From NCBI GenBank assembly GCA_941918925.1, contig OW799237.1, positions 74,473,126 to 74,537,125 of the forward strand: a stretch of 64,000 nt of DNA, given 5' to 3'. This DNA is from Phyto melanocephala (Eukaryota; Arthropoda; Insecta; Diptera; Rhinophoridae). The position numbers and the translations under genes are program-made. The notes under the pieces were generated by a model. The model was not told the origin of the DNA. It saw only the letters and a program-made list of their open reading frames with translations, and did not search any database. The number at the start of each line of letters is the position of its first letter. The stretch's first letter is position 1. Shown piece by piece: positions 13,884 to 24,293 of this stretch.

Positions 13884-14759
13884 AACTTTGTATATTCGAA
13901 AAAATGTAAATATTTTATTCAAAAATCACTCTTTATAAATGTGTTATTATTTTCACCTAAAAAATGTTATATTAAATATTTTTAATCATTGCTTGCTTCA
14001 GAGGTGTGTTCTATAAATTCAGTTTTTTTTTTTTTTTTTTTTGAATATTCCTATATAAAAATATCTTTAATTATAAAAAACAACTAAATTTAGAGTAATA
14101 ACATTAGTTCTGTTAAGTAGTTAACATAGCTCTGTTAACTTATTAGGTTTGTGTCTAGGGTTTCAAATTTCAAATTTATCTTCACACACATAAAGTTTAC
14201 TCAAAAGAGAAGCTGATAGGCGGTTGATCTCTTTTTTTATTTTTAACCCCTTAGGGGAAAAAGGGTTAAAGACTATAATTTGGTACTGTTTAAGTACCCT
14301 TTGTAACTGTTTTACTTAATCAGCGGAAAAATTGTCCCTTTTCTTGGTACTTCAAAAATACATTCTTTTATTATTCAATAGGACATAATTTGGTAATTAT
14401 TATCGCCAAATAGAATATGGATATTTATTTAAAAGAAACTTTTAGGGTTACAAAAATTGTACCCAAAAGGGAAAATTTTAATAATTTCGAATTATAGGGC
14501 CGATTTGGAAAAAAACGTAAAAGGGATTTCACCAGGCATAAAAAACTATGTAATTTAGTAAAAAAATTAAACACATTTATAACAGGGTAAAAAGGGGAAA
14601 TTTGGGAAAACAATTTGGTACTTTTTAAAACTTATTTATTTTTATGCAAAAAAGCGAAGTATTTACTTTTTCTAATTTAATATTTTATTGTTAAATAGAA
14701 ACTTAAAGTGATTTGTATTTTCCTTATTACGAATATAGAATTTTATATATAGATTTTCA
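13884..14759. other. AT-rich non-coding, no gene seen
   Basis: Contains a run of about 22 T near 14021-14042 and an inverted pair TTAACCC (14243-14249) / GGGTTAA (14263-14269) that looks like a very short piggyBac-style footprint. Phrases such as TTTGGTACTTTTT at 14616 already resemble the ~120-bp repeat that follows. No coding region or RNA gene recognised. Confidence 0.5.
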
Positions 14760-15548
14760 TTCAAATTGAGGTTTGAGTTATATGGACGACCCAAAATGTA
14801 CTTTTTTAAATTTCTTGGTACTTTTTGTATTTTCCACATATGTGCCCTTCTCCGAGAAAATGGTCCTAGTGTATCTTAAAACGAGTTTGGACTTAAGATT
14901 GGATTCTGGTGCCTAAAAGGGTGTAGAATAAGATGAAGTGAGTTAGATTTCTGATAAAAATTTAAATACTCCATAAAAAAGTTGTTGCATCGGTCACTGG
15001 CGGCTTAAGAATCAAGTATCGAGATTATAACAAACAGAGCAACAACAATAGCAAAGGCATTGTTACACTAAAAGTGATCAAAATACGTCACCACATAGGC
15101 ATGACGTCACCAAAGTCGGCACCCAATCACAACTAACCATACCAAATCGCATCTGCCAACTGAAGTTGTGTTCACAGTAAAAATGCATTATGATACTTTA
15201 AATGCGTTTTTCGCAAAACTTTACTACACACCAGATCCCTTTTCTCGGAGAAGGTCGCATATATTAAGTTAGATTTTTGAAGTTAGTGGCTATTGATCCG
15301 TGGTGAGACTAAAATTATTTGGTCAATCAAGAAGGTACTTTTTTGAACTGTTATGGTACTTTTTATATTTTCTGCATTTTTGAAGCTAGAATTAAGAAAT
15401 TAGTGACTATTAATTTGAGGTGAAGCTGAAAATTTTTTGTTTTTGGAGTTAAGAGATGCTTTTTGCATTTTTATGGAACTTTTTGTATTTTCTGCGTTTT
15501 TGAAGCTAGAATTTTTAAAATTAGAAATTATTAATGCGAGGTGAGACA
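14760..15548 (+). repeat. Diverged ~120-bp tandem repeat, interrupted
   Basis: The unit contains GGTACTTTTTATATTTTCTG, then TTTTGAAGCTAG, then TTAATTTGAGGTGAAGC. The clearest pair starts at 15355 and 15475, an offset of exactly 120 bp, with moderate divergence. An earlier unit is split: its front half (GGTACTTTTTGTATTTTCC, about 14817-14836) is separated from its back half (TTTTTGAAGTTAGTGGC, from about 15273) by a 419-bp inverted-repeat element. Function unknown. Confidence 0.65.
14841..15259. mobile_element. MITE-like element with 33-bp inverted ends
   Basis: Left end TGTGCCCTTCTCCGAGAAAA (from 14841) is matched by the reverse complement of the right end (TGCGACCTTCTCCGAGAAAA, ending 15259); 26 of 33 terminal bases agree. 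Both sides are flanked by TA (14839-14840 and 15260-15261), as expected for Tc1/mariner-type insertion. The 419-bp interior has no ORF and slightly higher GC than its surroundings, including two CGTCACC motifs. The element sits inside a unit of the ~120-bp repeat, whose halves rejoin when it is removed; this is good independent evidence for insertion. Transposon superfamily is inferred only from the TA duplication. Confidence 0.65.
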
Positions 15549-15731
15549 GTCAAAGTGATGGGAAGTTTGAAGAACAAAATGTTACGTATGTTATTTTTAA
15601 CCCTTAGATATCCTACATGGTCTGGCCAGACCATATTTGAATTCATATGCAATATCTTTTTTTGTAGCAAAATTTTTAATATATATGAAAAAGTTCGAAA
15701 AGTGCACCTCATGGTCTGACTGGACCATAAG

Positions 15732-15739
15732 TATAAAAG
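15732..15739 (+). promoter_or_regulatory. Candidate TATA box of the piggyBac-like element
   Basis: TATAAAAG lies about 130 bp inside the left end and about 80 bp before the first recognisable transposase-like codons, just after the imperfect palindrome GGTCTGACTGGACC. Position and sequence fit a core promoter, but no transcription start evidence exists. Confidence 0.35.
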
Positions 15740-15811
15740 CAGCGAAGGATTATTGCGTTTGCTTTCTGTACGCATAGAAACCTGCACTTAATTTTGCAAG
15801 AACACTATCAA

Positions 15812-16706
15812 AATCATAAGCATTTTTGTTGATGATGATATTCAAGAAATTGATGTTGACCGTGTTGACACATTTTCCAGCACGAAAACTGGAGCATCAC
15901 AAAAGCTTCTACCAAACTCGCTACAAAATAATTAAGGAAATTTTCACATCAGACATAGTTATCATAACTTTTATATTTATTATAATAAATAAATAAATAT
16001 TAATGAATCGCAAATCACAGAAAATGTATTTGAGCCTATTAAGAAAATCCAAAAAAAACTTGGAAAGTGGGAGCTCATAAATTAAAATTAAATGTATGCC
16101 TTCTTTGAATTCTTGCTGGCGTTTTTTAATGTGCAGCACCTGTCAAGGAACTATTGGCGCCTTATCTCCATGATATATATAAGGCTGCAATGTCAAGAGA
16201 ACTTCTTAAACTTTTGCTACGGTTCATTCGTTTCGACAACGCAAACCCCCGCCAAGTTCGTCAAAAATTGAGTAAATCAGCACCACTAAATGTTATATAT
16301 TTTGAATGCTGGTAAATAATTTAGAATCGATATATACGCCGGCTGCAAGCCTCACCGTAGATGAGCAGCTGTTTCTATATCGTGGGGCGTACCATTTATG
16401 CAGTATATTTCACCAAAGCCAGCTAAATATGACATAAAATTATCATGTATATGTAATGGCAGATCATATTATCCCTAAAAAGGTAAAATTTATACAGAGC
16501 CAAAATTCCAACCTGCAATCAAAGCATGTACAAATGGTACCATTCACATCTAGTTCAGCTAATTACCGTCTGTTGTGCGTTATTTGCAAAACTACAATCA
16601 AATTTCAGAGAAAAACTCGTTTTTGCTGCAGTAACTGCAATAGAGCTATGTGCCTTCAAAATCGCAAAGAAAAACAGAACCGTATACTTGCAATGATTTT
16701 TTTTTA
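15812..16706 (+). pseudogene. piggyBac-type transposase relic
   Basis: Several out-of-frame pieces in the family's normal order are visible. An acidic N-terminal stretch (DDDIQEIDVDRVDTFSS, about 15836) is followed by MSRELLKLLLRFIRFDN (about 16192-16242), matching the conserved RFD region. Then comes TVDEQLF (about 16350) with the catalytic-domain aspartate, and SPKPAKYDIK one frame over (about 16408). A cysteine-rich C-terminus follows (CVIC...CCSNCNRAMC, 16456-16706), which in this family is a zinc finger. Stops and frameshifts separate the pieces and much of the middle of the DDD domain is missing, so the protein cannot be active. Family assignment rests on motif recognition. Confidence 0.75.
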
Positions 16707-16849
16707 AGATTAATTTAAATGTCTTACAATTATCATATGCCATCATGTTTCTAGACAGATTTATTTTGAATGAAAACAAAATAAGTACGAAATTTCGTTT
16801 AGTTTACTGATTTGGCTGGGTTGTTCAATCGTGGTCTGGCCAGACCATG

Positions 16850-19511
16850 TGGTGCATTTAGTGGCACTTAGGTTATAGGATATTGAATTTTCATTTCCTG
16901 AATTATATATTGTAAGATTGAGAAGCATTCATCTTGTCTAAGATAGAAGAAATGTCCCCGTACAGTACTTTTTATTTTTCTAAATAAATTTTATAAGAGA
17001 AATACTATTTCATATATTTAACGACAAAAACTTAGTATTAAAAAAAAGAACTGGCTTATTCAATAAATAGTTAAGAAATGCGCTAGCGAAGTAGCGAATA
17101 TATTGCCAGTAAATTTATTTAATATTCCTTAAGGATGTAAAATGATTGAATCGTAGTCGGTCAGCTCTCTTATTAGTTAATGTAGTAACATTATGAAGTA
17201 ATAAAAGACAGACGTGCGGAGTTTGTGTAATATTATAATTTAATAAACTTTTAATATTATCCGTTGCCGTTTGTTTTATGTTAGGGTTTATATTACATTT
17301 TCACGAGATTCTTTTCTTTTATTATTGCTTCCGCTTAAATGCTTTTAATATTTACCTCCTTTTTTTGTATTGAAACAAGAACTACAAATGCACATTTTAC
17401 TTAGAAGAAAGAGGAAAATTCATAATACCTAGATGAAGTAGGTATAAAGGTATAGGATCAAAAGCTTTTTTTAATACTCCAATATGCCAAAGTAATTTCA
17501 CATCATATTTAGTACATCCTGCTCGTATAAAATGTGTTTTTTGTAGGCAAAAAAATAAAAATTTCTCAAGTTCTCGAATAGTAATTAACATTTATTTAGA
17601 TTTTAACCACCGCTAGAACAAACACAGTTTGATACTTTGATATTTAATTAAAGAACCCCTCTTCAAAACATTCCTTATTCCAGTCGTGTTTTAGGCAGTT
17701 TGTAGTAACGCACAATTGTATGGGTGCGCAAACGAGTCTCTATTTTATATTCCTGTAGTAGCAGCAGGGAAATGGCGGTAGAAAATATCCACTTTATATT
17801 CAAATTAGTATTGAAAATTACAAACGGTCTATATTATTATTTGTTTTTTAATGTATTTTCTAGTATTTTAGCATTTGGGCTTCAATTAGGCTTTGAGTAG
17901 AATATACCCAACATTGAAACTTGACGTTCATTGTTAGGCAAGGTATTGCCAAAAGAAAGAAAAATGTAAATTGTAACAGCTGCCAACTGAGGATTGGTAA
18001 GAAATAAAGAAAGAGTAACACGAAAGCATAAGGTATTTCCATATCTAAACAAATTTGACAACCATTACTCGTGAATATAATATAATGTTAAGCATGTCCT
18101 CGGGAAAAAGAGTAATTAAACAATTGAACAAGCTTAACACAGTCGTCGTTAAATAAAACAGTCGTTTAGTAAATAACAATGTTTTTGCAGCTCATTCAAT
18201 ATTTGCATGTTAAGCTGACATAAGAAATAACTCAGAGAAACTATGCACAGTGCAGAGAGATCATTGACAGCAATAGCACAAAGACCCATTTTTATGTGAT
18301 GATCTAATTAGAGTTAAAATTTCCTGATCTGAAGTTTAAAAAAAATGTCACCGTTTGAAGAGGATTTTAGACTATACTCGCACCTATAAATTGATGCCGA
18401 TTAAACAGTGATTAAACCAAAACACGAGCGACAAGTCAAAAATTATAATAAGCATATGGTTTGTATTCAGCAAGCCGATATAAGCATACAAGGCATCAAG
18501 CTAAGAAGTCGGAAATTCTCGTTAGCATAAATATAAAAACTTCCTTCAGGTTTGTATTAAAAATCTTTTTCTTAGCAAATGAATTATCTCACCTCTCATG
18601 AGACTGTTGTTACCTATTATTTTCCTACCGTGCTGAATAGACACAAAATTAAGCAGATGTACATAAATATGGATGTAATCATATAGGATAAACGAATTGT
18701 CAATTAAAAAATCATTATAATTTATCTTAAATTTAAATAAGCAAGTCGTTTGTTGTAACACAGTTTACGCCTAAATTATAAAGAGTGTGTTTTAAAGACG
18801 TTTGGAAATTTTTTTAAAAATAAAACTCAACAACAACAAATTTTATTAAATAACCAAAATGCTGACAAAATGATAATTTTACGCACTGGCGTGAGCAATA
18901 AAAATATTACGAATATTTCGGCATTCACCGGCACCGGTTTTGCATTCAAAGACAAATAGGCCCATGAGTTCTTCTGTAAGTAAGCCACACCAAGCAGTGA
19001 TTTTTTCAGGATATAAAAGATTGCTACTTGTTACAATATTCTTTAAGCCCTGAGCCTTATAGCTGTTATCACGATAGAAATTTTATTTAACACTTTTTGC
19101 AATCAGAAAATTCAAAACATTTTAAAAAACCCTTTGTTGCATTTCGTAAAGAAACCACATATGTATGTGTCGAAAGCAAAAAAGAAATCAAAACTCAATC
19201 ATCTTGAAAACTATAACATATATCCTTACAGCATAAGCAAGTTTTTTTCTTTGTCTTTGATCGAAAATTTTCATGAAAATATTTTTAAATCATTAAATTT
19301 TATTCTTGCCAATAATTTTAAACATTTTTACAAAAGCATTTCCTATTTTCTAAAACTTTTTTTATGAGTAAGCAAATAAATACAAAATACAAGCATAATT
19401 ATCGATACAATTAAAAATAAAATATAATTTGTCAACCCTAGCAATCAAACTCAGTTGAGTTGTTCTCTCACCGCTCATGACGCTCAAAACAATAGAAAAT
19501 AAACCATTTTT
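16850..19511. other. AT-rich interval inside the piggyBac-like span, nothing recognised
   Basis: About 2.7 kb with no ORF over 90 codons and no recognisable protein motif. Some poly(A)-signal-like AATAAA strings occur (for example near 17200-17240) but no LTR pair or inverted repeat was found. It may be an old insertion or sequence trapped between two piggyBac ends. Confidence 0.4.
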
Positions 19512-20577
19512 ATACCTCTGGTGCACAAGGGTGTATATAGGTTTGTAATTCCCACAATTTTCATTTCTGACTCCAAGAAGTTTATATTTTCTGAAAGCCT
19601 ATGATTAGAGGAGTTGATTAAGCCCTGTCCGTCTGTCAGTCTGTCCGTGTGTTGGTTGAAATCAACTTTTAAAAGCAACCATATGTTCCTTAGACCTGTG
19701 GATGGTATCAATCTTTTGGAAATATCCGGGAATGAATCGCTATTCAGCACAATCGCCCCATAACTTTTTGAGATAGGAGCAAAAAACCACGACCACCTCG
19801 TTTTTTTTTACAATTACAACAACAACATTCATATATGTGACAGCACATAGAGAAAGGGACCTAAGGGTAAAAAAAAAAATTTTCACTTTTTTTTATGTGG
19901 ACAACATTTGAGCATCGAATGAGACCGATCCCATGCCCCAAAAGTGTTTCCTCCCAGAGATATGCGCGTTTTATAAAAGTGAAGTCGACGATTCTAAGCG
20001 CAAATAGGAAAGGGACCTAACGGTAAAATTTGTTTATTTTCATTTTTCCCCTACTAAATTAACAAAATAACTTGATTTTACGAAACAAAAAAAATTTATT
20101 TTTTGCCTCAGGAACAATTTCAAAAAATAGAAAAATCATTTAATCTTTAAAATGGCTCTCCTGAACAAAACTTGTTTTTACCCTTAGGTCCCTTTCTCTA
20201 TGCGCTGTCACATATACTGGTAAAAGTAATCCTGGCATCACATCCCAGTTGAGCCAAAACATTTTTTTTTATTTTTATATTATGTATTATTTATATTTTT
20301 ATTTTAATTTTAATTTTTTTTATATTTTTTTTATTTTTTTTGAAATTTTTTTATTGTTGTTTTTGTTTTTAATATATATTTTTTTATTTTTTTTGTAATT
20401 TTTTTTTGGAAACACATACCTAAACTCAATTTATAATTTTGCAATGGGATGTTTTTATAAATGTATGTTTTTTATTTTATATAAGATGAATGGTGATACA
20501 AACTATTGTTATTGCATGGCTACACGTTGTAAAGGGTATATAAGATTCGACTCGGCCGAATATAGCACTCTTACTTG
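19512..20577 (+). mobile_element. DINE-1-like element (family A), with nested MITE
   Basis: Starts ATACC, followed by GGTGTATATAGGTTTGTAATTCC and a GTCCGTCTGTCAGTCTGTCC block. It ends AAGATTCGACTCGGCCGAATATAGCACTC in outline, with the hairpin ATTCG/CGAAT, then CTTACTTG at 20577. The blocks match those of Drosophila DINE-1/INE-1 (non-autonomous Helentron relatives) as I know them. The middle is T-rich low-complexity (20261-20420), the usual variable part of this family. A 377-bp MITE is inserted at 19836-20212. No coding capacity. Confidence 0.75.
19836..20212 (+). mobile_element. 377-bp MITE, copy 1
   Basis: Terminal inverted repeats of about 37 bp: TGTGACAGCACATAGAGAAA at the left, and its near-perfect complement ending CTATGCGCTGTCACA at the right, both running into GGGACCTAAGGGTAAAAA. 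TA flanks each end but lies in a TATA run, so the duplication is only suggestive. An internal third copy of the motif (GGAAAGGGACCTAACGGTAAA, near 20011) points the same way as the left terminus. The second copy, at 32885-33242, is inverted. No ORF. Confidence 0.85.
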
Positions 20578-21302
20578 TTTGTATGAGTGTTTTTTTTCAT
20601 ACTACTGCATTAAATTTTTGTGTCGTTATGTATTGCAATCACTGAAAAATTCAATTTTTCTGAAAAGTACGAGTTAGGGACTTTCTATAGATGACTATCA
20701 ATAAGAATGTTTTTCATTCGGTTTTCAATATGAAAGAAAAATATTTTATTTGACAATTAACATAAAAAACTCTTGTCGAACATCGTTCTCCAATAAAAAT
20801 ATATAGATATTTAAACTTAAAATTAATTGAAAATGGCCAAAAGAATTCAATAATAAAGCATTTTTTATAAAAAAAATATATATGGGTCTAGCCAGACCAT
20901 AAGTGTTATAAATACGATTTGTGCAGTACAATATTCGAATAAGAGTCCTTTCATATCCTTTCCAGGATTTTTTTCTTAGTGTTTATAGCCCACTAAACTT
21001 TAGAAGGATACCTAACATTTTAAATCTCTTACTAAGTGTTAAATATATTAAAATAACGCTTCCAAGTGAAAAACGTCTGGCCAGGCTCATGCGTCAGACG
21101 AAGGGTTAAAAAAAGGAAGAATTTTAAAATGTAAAAGAAAAGAAACGAGAAAAATCGTCTGGACACTAAGGTTCGTCATCGTGATTCAGAGAGCAAACCT
21201 TATAGTTTGTATCACCGTATGAGCATGACGTAATATGGCTTCAAAGCCTCACAAAACTAAATTCCGAGTTTAGGTAGTAAAGTTGACTGCAAAACAACTG
21301 TT

Positions 21303-22850
21303 CGTTAGCTAAACGTGCAAAGGTCGTAAGTCCATATTTTTTCGAAATTGAGATTTTGATGCAGAAATGTTTAACAGGTTGGAGTACATTATTTACAAAA
21401 AGAAAAATTTTAGATATGTCATTTTTAGTTGTTGTTTTGCAGTGATGTGCAAAAGTCGTAAGTCCAAATGTAACAAAAGAAAAGGTCGTAAGTCCATTAA
21501 AAAATTACATATTGAAAATGTCAGTCAAAGTATCAATTTTAATGAATGATATTGAGATCAAATAGTCAGACACACTTACAAATATACTATTCTTTTTAAG
21601 TCTCATCAAATTAAAGGACTTAGCGATGTCCGTCTGACACGTCGATAATCTGTTCGTATAGTTGTCTGTTGAAAGCCTGATAGATCTTTAACGAAAAACA
21701 GAAACGATTATAAAACTATCACTTACTGTTTGCAATTTTTTCAATTTAGTGTGCCTTTGAATTTATTTTCAATTTTCTTAATGAAAATAAAAACCCTGTT
21801 AAAATAATTTTTTATAGTGATGGTTGTAATTATCAAAATCGGAACACTGTCATGAGTAATGCCTTACTAAATGTAGCTGTCAAGCGTAATATTGTCATTG
21901 AGCAAAAGATTCTAGTATTTGGCCACACACAAATGGAAGCAGACAGTGTTCATTCCACAATTGAACGTGCCATAAAAAAAGAAATATAGATGTCCCCAGT
22001 GAGTACATTTAAATAGTTAAAGGAACCATACGACGTTATGTATTTGGAACACTAATTTTTTAAAAGATTTTCTGATGTTCAATATTACAAAAATATTCGC
22101 CCTGGCCAAGGTAAAGGCGATTATAAAGTGACAGATATTCGTGGCATCCAATATATCCCAAATGGTCAAATAAATTATAAAATAAGATTTCCAAGCAAGT
22201 GGCAAAATCTACCTCAAAAACTAAATAAAAATATATTGGCAATGTATTGTTCCAACTTGCAACAACTTCACCAGAATAGAAGAAAAATAACAAACTGAAA
22301 ATATCAAGATTTGCAATTTTTAATGTCAACTTTAAAAAAGAGTCACCATAAATTTTATGACGATTTACCTCATGAATAATTTTATATCTTCCTATTTACC
22401 TTAATAAGTGTTCTGATCTTGAATTTGTAGAATTTTTCTTTTTTGTACTTTGTAATTTGTTAAAAAGCAATGAAATAAGACTGTGTAATTAATGTTTATG
22501 TTAGTTATTATTTGTTTACTATTTTAAAAACAATGAAAAATTTTATTATTTGTATTAATATTTTTATTAAAACAATATAAAAAAAACACACACACAGAAA
22601 AAGTCGTAAGTCCACAAACAAGTTCACAATTGAAAACAGAAAAAGTCGTAAGTCCACAAAAATTGCTGCAGTTGCTCGAGAAATTATTTTTTCCATATAT
22701 TTTCTGCTTCAATGAAAGAGCAAGAACAATAAACACGTAACTGTATTTAAAGATTTCAATAATCTTTAAAGGAAAAGAACTGAAAAGTTTTTTCTCTGTC
22801 CTCTAAAATTTAAAAAAATGTACTTACGACCTTTGCACGTTTAGCTAACG
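21303..22850 (+). mobile_element. DNA transposon with perfect 29-bp TIRs and TGTT duplication
   Basis: The first 29 bases (21303-21331, beginning CGTTAGCTAAACGTGCAAAG) are the exact reverse complement of 22822-22850. TGTT occurs directly outside both ends (21299-21302 and 22851-22854), a 4-bp target duplication. The 12-mer GTCGTAAGTCCA recurs at 21323, 21455, 21485, 22603 and 22645 in direct orientation. The right terminus carries its core GTCGTAAGT inverted, so the iterons are asymmetric. A frameshifted transposase-like relic lies in the middle. The 4-bp duplication would be unusual for Tc1/mariner (TA), Harbinger (3 bp) or hAT (8 bp). Sola elements use 4 bp, but I cannot confirm that assignment. 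Confidence 0.8.
21811..22298 (+). pseudogene. Transposase-like relic, family unnamed
   Basis: The first piece (21811-21989) reads FYSDGCNYQNRNTVM and then GHTQMEADSVHSTIERA before a stop. The second piece (about 22059-22298), in another frame, reads YYKNIRPGQGKGDYKVTDIR and later NYKIRFPSKWQNLPQKLN. I recognise these as the C-terminal half of a protein family common and repetitive in arthropod genomes. Its usual motifs include GHTQME, VHS and RPG...GDP.VTDI, and it is often annotated as uncharacterised. The DG and HTQME motifs would suit a DDE nuclease, but this is inference. The N-terminal half is absent from this copy. Its placement inside perfect terminal repeats makes a transposase the most likely identity. 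Confidence 0.65.
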
Positions 22851-22854
22851 TGTT

Positions 22855-23391
22855 ATTAAATTGTTCCTTTTTTGGTTTTTTTTTTTTTTTTGAAAAGTAA
22901 TACCGTTTTAATTATTTTCAGGTGAATCTATATAGATCTCCATTTTAATTTTTTTTAAGTGGGTTTTATTAAACAAAAAAAAATTATTCTTCATGCCACA
23001 ACGTAGACGCTCGTATGTCATTTCAGCTTAAAGCCTGGTATCCTATTTCAATTTGTGAAATATGTTGAGCAACTTTAGTTAGTTAGAATTCGACACACAA
23101 AAATTAAATTTTAATTGGAACAAAAAAAAAATATCAGCTCCTGCTCAAGGCACATTTATTTATTAGGTAGTCTTGCTTCGTCAGTTGATTATTTTTTTCT
23201 TCACTTATTTTAAATTTCAGCTGTCAAAGTCTATAGTTAAAAAACAATTTTTTCTCCTCTCTCATTTAATTCAAATGTCAAACTTCATATATAGAAAATA
23301 TAAACAAAAAACTTTCTGTGAACTGCAATTACTTGAGGAATTAATATGCCTTGCCCCTGCTTTAAATTTTGTTCGAAAAAACTGTGAACTA
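22855..23391. other. Non-coding, nothing recognised
   Basis: AT-rich spacer with a T-tract near 22875-22893. No coding region, repeat end or RNA gene identified. Confidence 0.4.
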
Positions 23392-24291
23392 AAGGGTGTT
23401 TTTTAAAGCCCGATAGAACTTGAAATTGTAAAAAATAACACAAAAAATTAAATTGTAATCAAAAATTTTTTTTATTCGAAAGATCAATACGTGACATTAA
23501 CATTTGAAAATGATTTCGGGCATATGGGCACCGCGGCTGTTCTTGACGAAGCGCATTCTGGACGTCCGTTGTTTTATCGCAAAATTGTGTTCAGCGATGA
23601 GGCGCATTTTTGGCTTAACGGGTTTGTTAATAAGCAAAATTGCCGCATATGGAGCGAGACCAATCCACAAGAGACCCTACAGACTCCATTACATCCAGAA
23701 AAATGTACCGTTTGGTGCGGTTTTCACGCTGGTGGCATCATCGGACCTTATTTCTTCAAAAATGAGGCCGGAGCTCGCGTTACGGTCAATGGAGATCGTT
23801 ACCGCACCATGATCAATGATTTTTTGTTTGAAAATATGGATGACATTGATCCGGAGGAGATGTGGTTTCAACAGGATGGCGCTACGTGCCATACGGCGAA
23901 CGCAACCATCGACTTATTGAAATCAAAATTTGGCGACCTGTCAATTGGCCTCCAAGGTCGTGCGATTTGACACCTCTCGATTATTTCCTGTGGGGCTACG
24001 TAAAGTCACTGGTTTATGCTGATAAACCAGCAACAATTGACGCCTTGGAGGCCAGCATTGTTCGTGTTATTCGTGACATACGGCCAGCAGTGCTCGAAAA
24101 AGTGGCCCAAAATTGGACGTCCAGAATGCGCTTCGTCAAGAACAGCCGCGGTGCCCATATGCCCGAAATCATTTTCAAATGTTAATGTCACGTATTGATC
24201 ATTCGAATAAAAAAAAAATTTTGATTACAATTTAATTTTTTGTGTTATTTTTTACAATTTCAAGTTCTATCGGGCTTAAAAAAACACCCTT
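23392..24291 (+). mobile_element. Mariner-type element with ~176-bp inverted repeats
   Basis: Bounded by TA on both sides (23390-23391 and 24292-24293). The left arm 23392-23567 is the near-perfect reverse complement of the right arm 24115-24291. Both begin AAGGGTGTTTTTT and both include the sequence that encodes the transposase C-terminus. The 900-bp element retains the DDE half of a mariner-superfamily transposase. Long arms that include coding sequence suggest either a family with naturally long TIRs or an inverted duplication of the 3' end coupled to loss of the N-terminal half. Confidence 0.9.
23569..24185 (+). pseudogene. Mariner transposase, N-terminally deleted and frameshifted
   Basis: Frame one contains VFSDEAHFWLNG (first catalytic D), CTVWCGFHAGGIIGPYFF and WFQQDGATCHTA (second D). 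A small deletion near 23935 shifts the frame, after which NWPPRSCDLTPLDYFLWGYV (third D) and a C-terminus ending PEIIFKC complete the domain. The DNA-binding N-terminal half is absent; the sequence before VFSD is the inverted copy of the 3' end. In intact relatives as I remember them, spacing between the second and third aspartates is about 41 residues, as in rosa-type DD41D mariners. The deletion prevents a direct count here. Inactive. Confidence 0.9.
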
Positions 24292-24293
24292 TA

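Larger units (their letters stand above)
15601..21105 (+). mobile_element. piggyBac-like element, decayed and enlarged by insertions
   Basis: TTAA at 15597-15600 and at 21106-21109 bracket the element, the target duplication characteristic of piggyBac. The termini begin CCCTT on both strands. Aligned without gaps, they also share CTGGCCAGAC at terminal positions 22-31. Between them lies a piggyBac transposase relic (15.8-16.7 kb). At 5.5 kb the element is longer than usual for the family (about 2-3 kb), explained at least partly by a DINE-1-like copy at 19512-20577. A palindromic motif related to TGGTCTGGCCAGACCA recurs at 15617, 15714 (imperfect), 16832 and 20884 (imperfect), so the ends may carry subterminal repeats. 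Alternatively the right-hand end belongs to a second, overlapping copy. Confidence 0.6.

Noticed and set aside
14243..14269. TTAACCC...GGGTTAA as a piggyBac footprint
   Set aside because: Only 7 bp each side; could be chance in AT-rich DNA.
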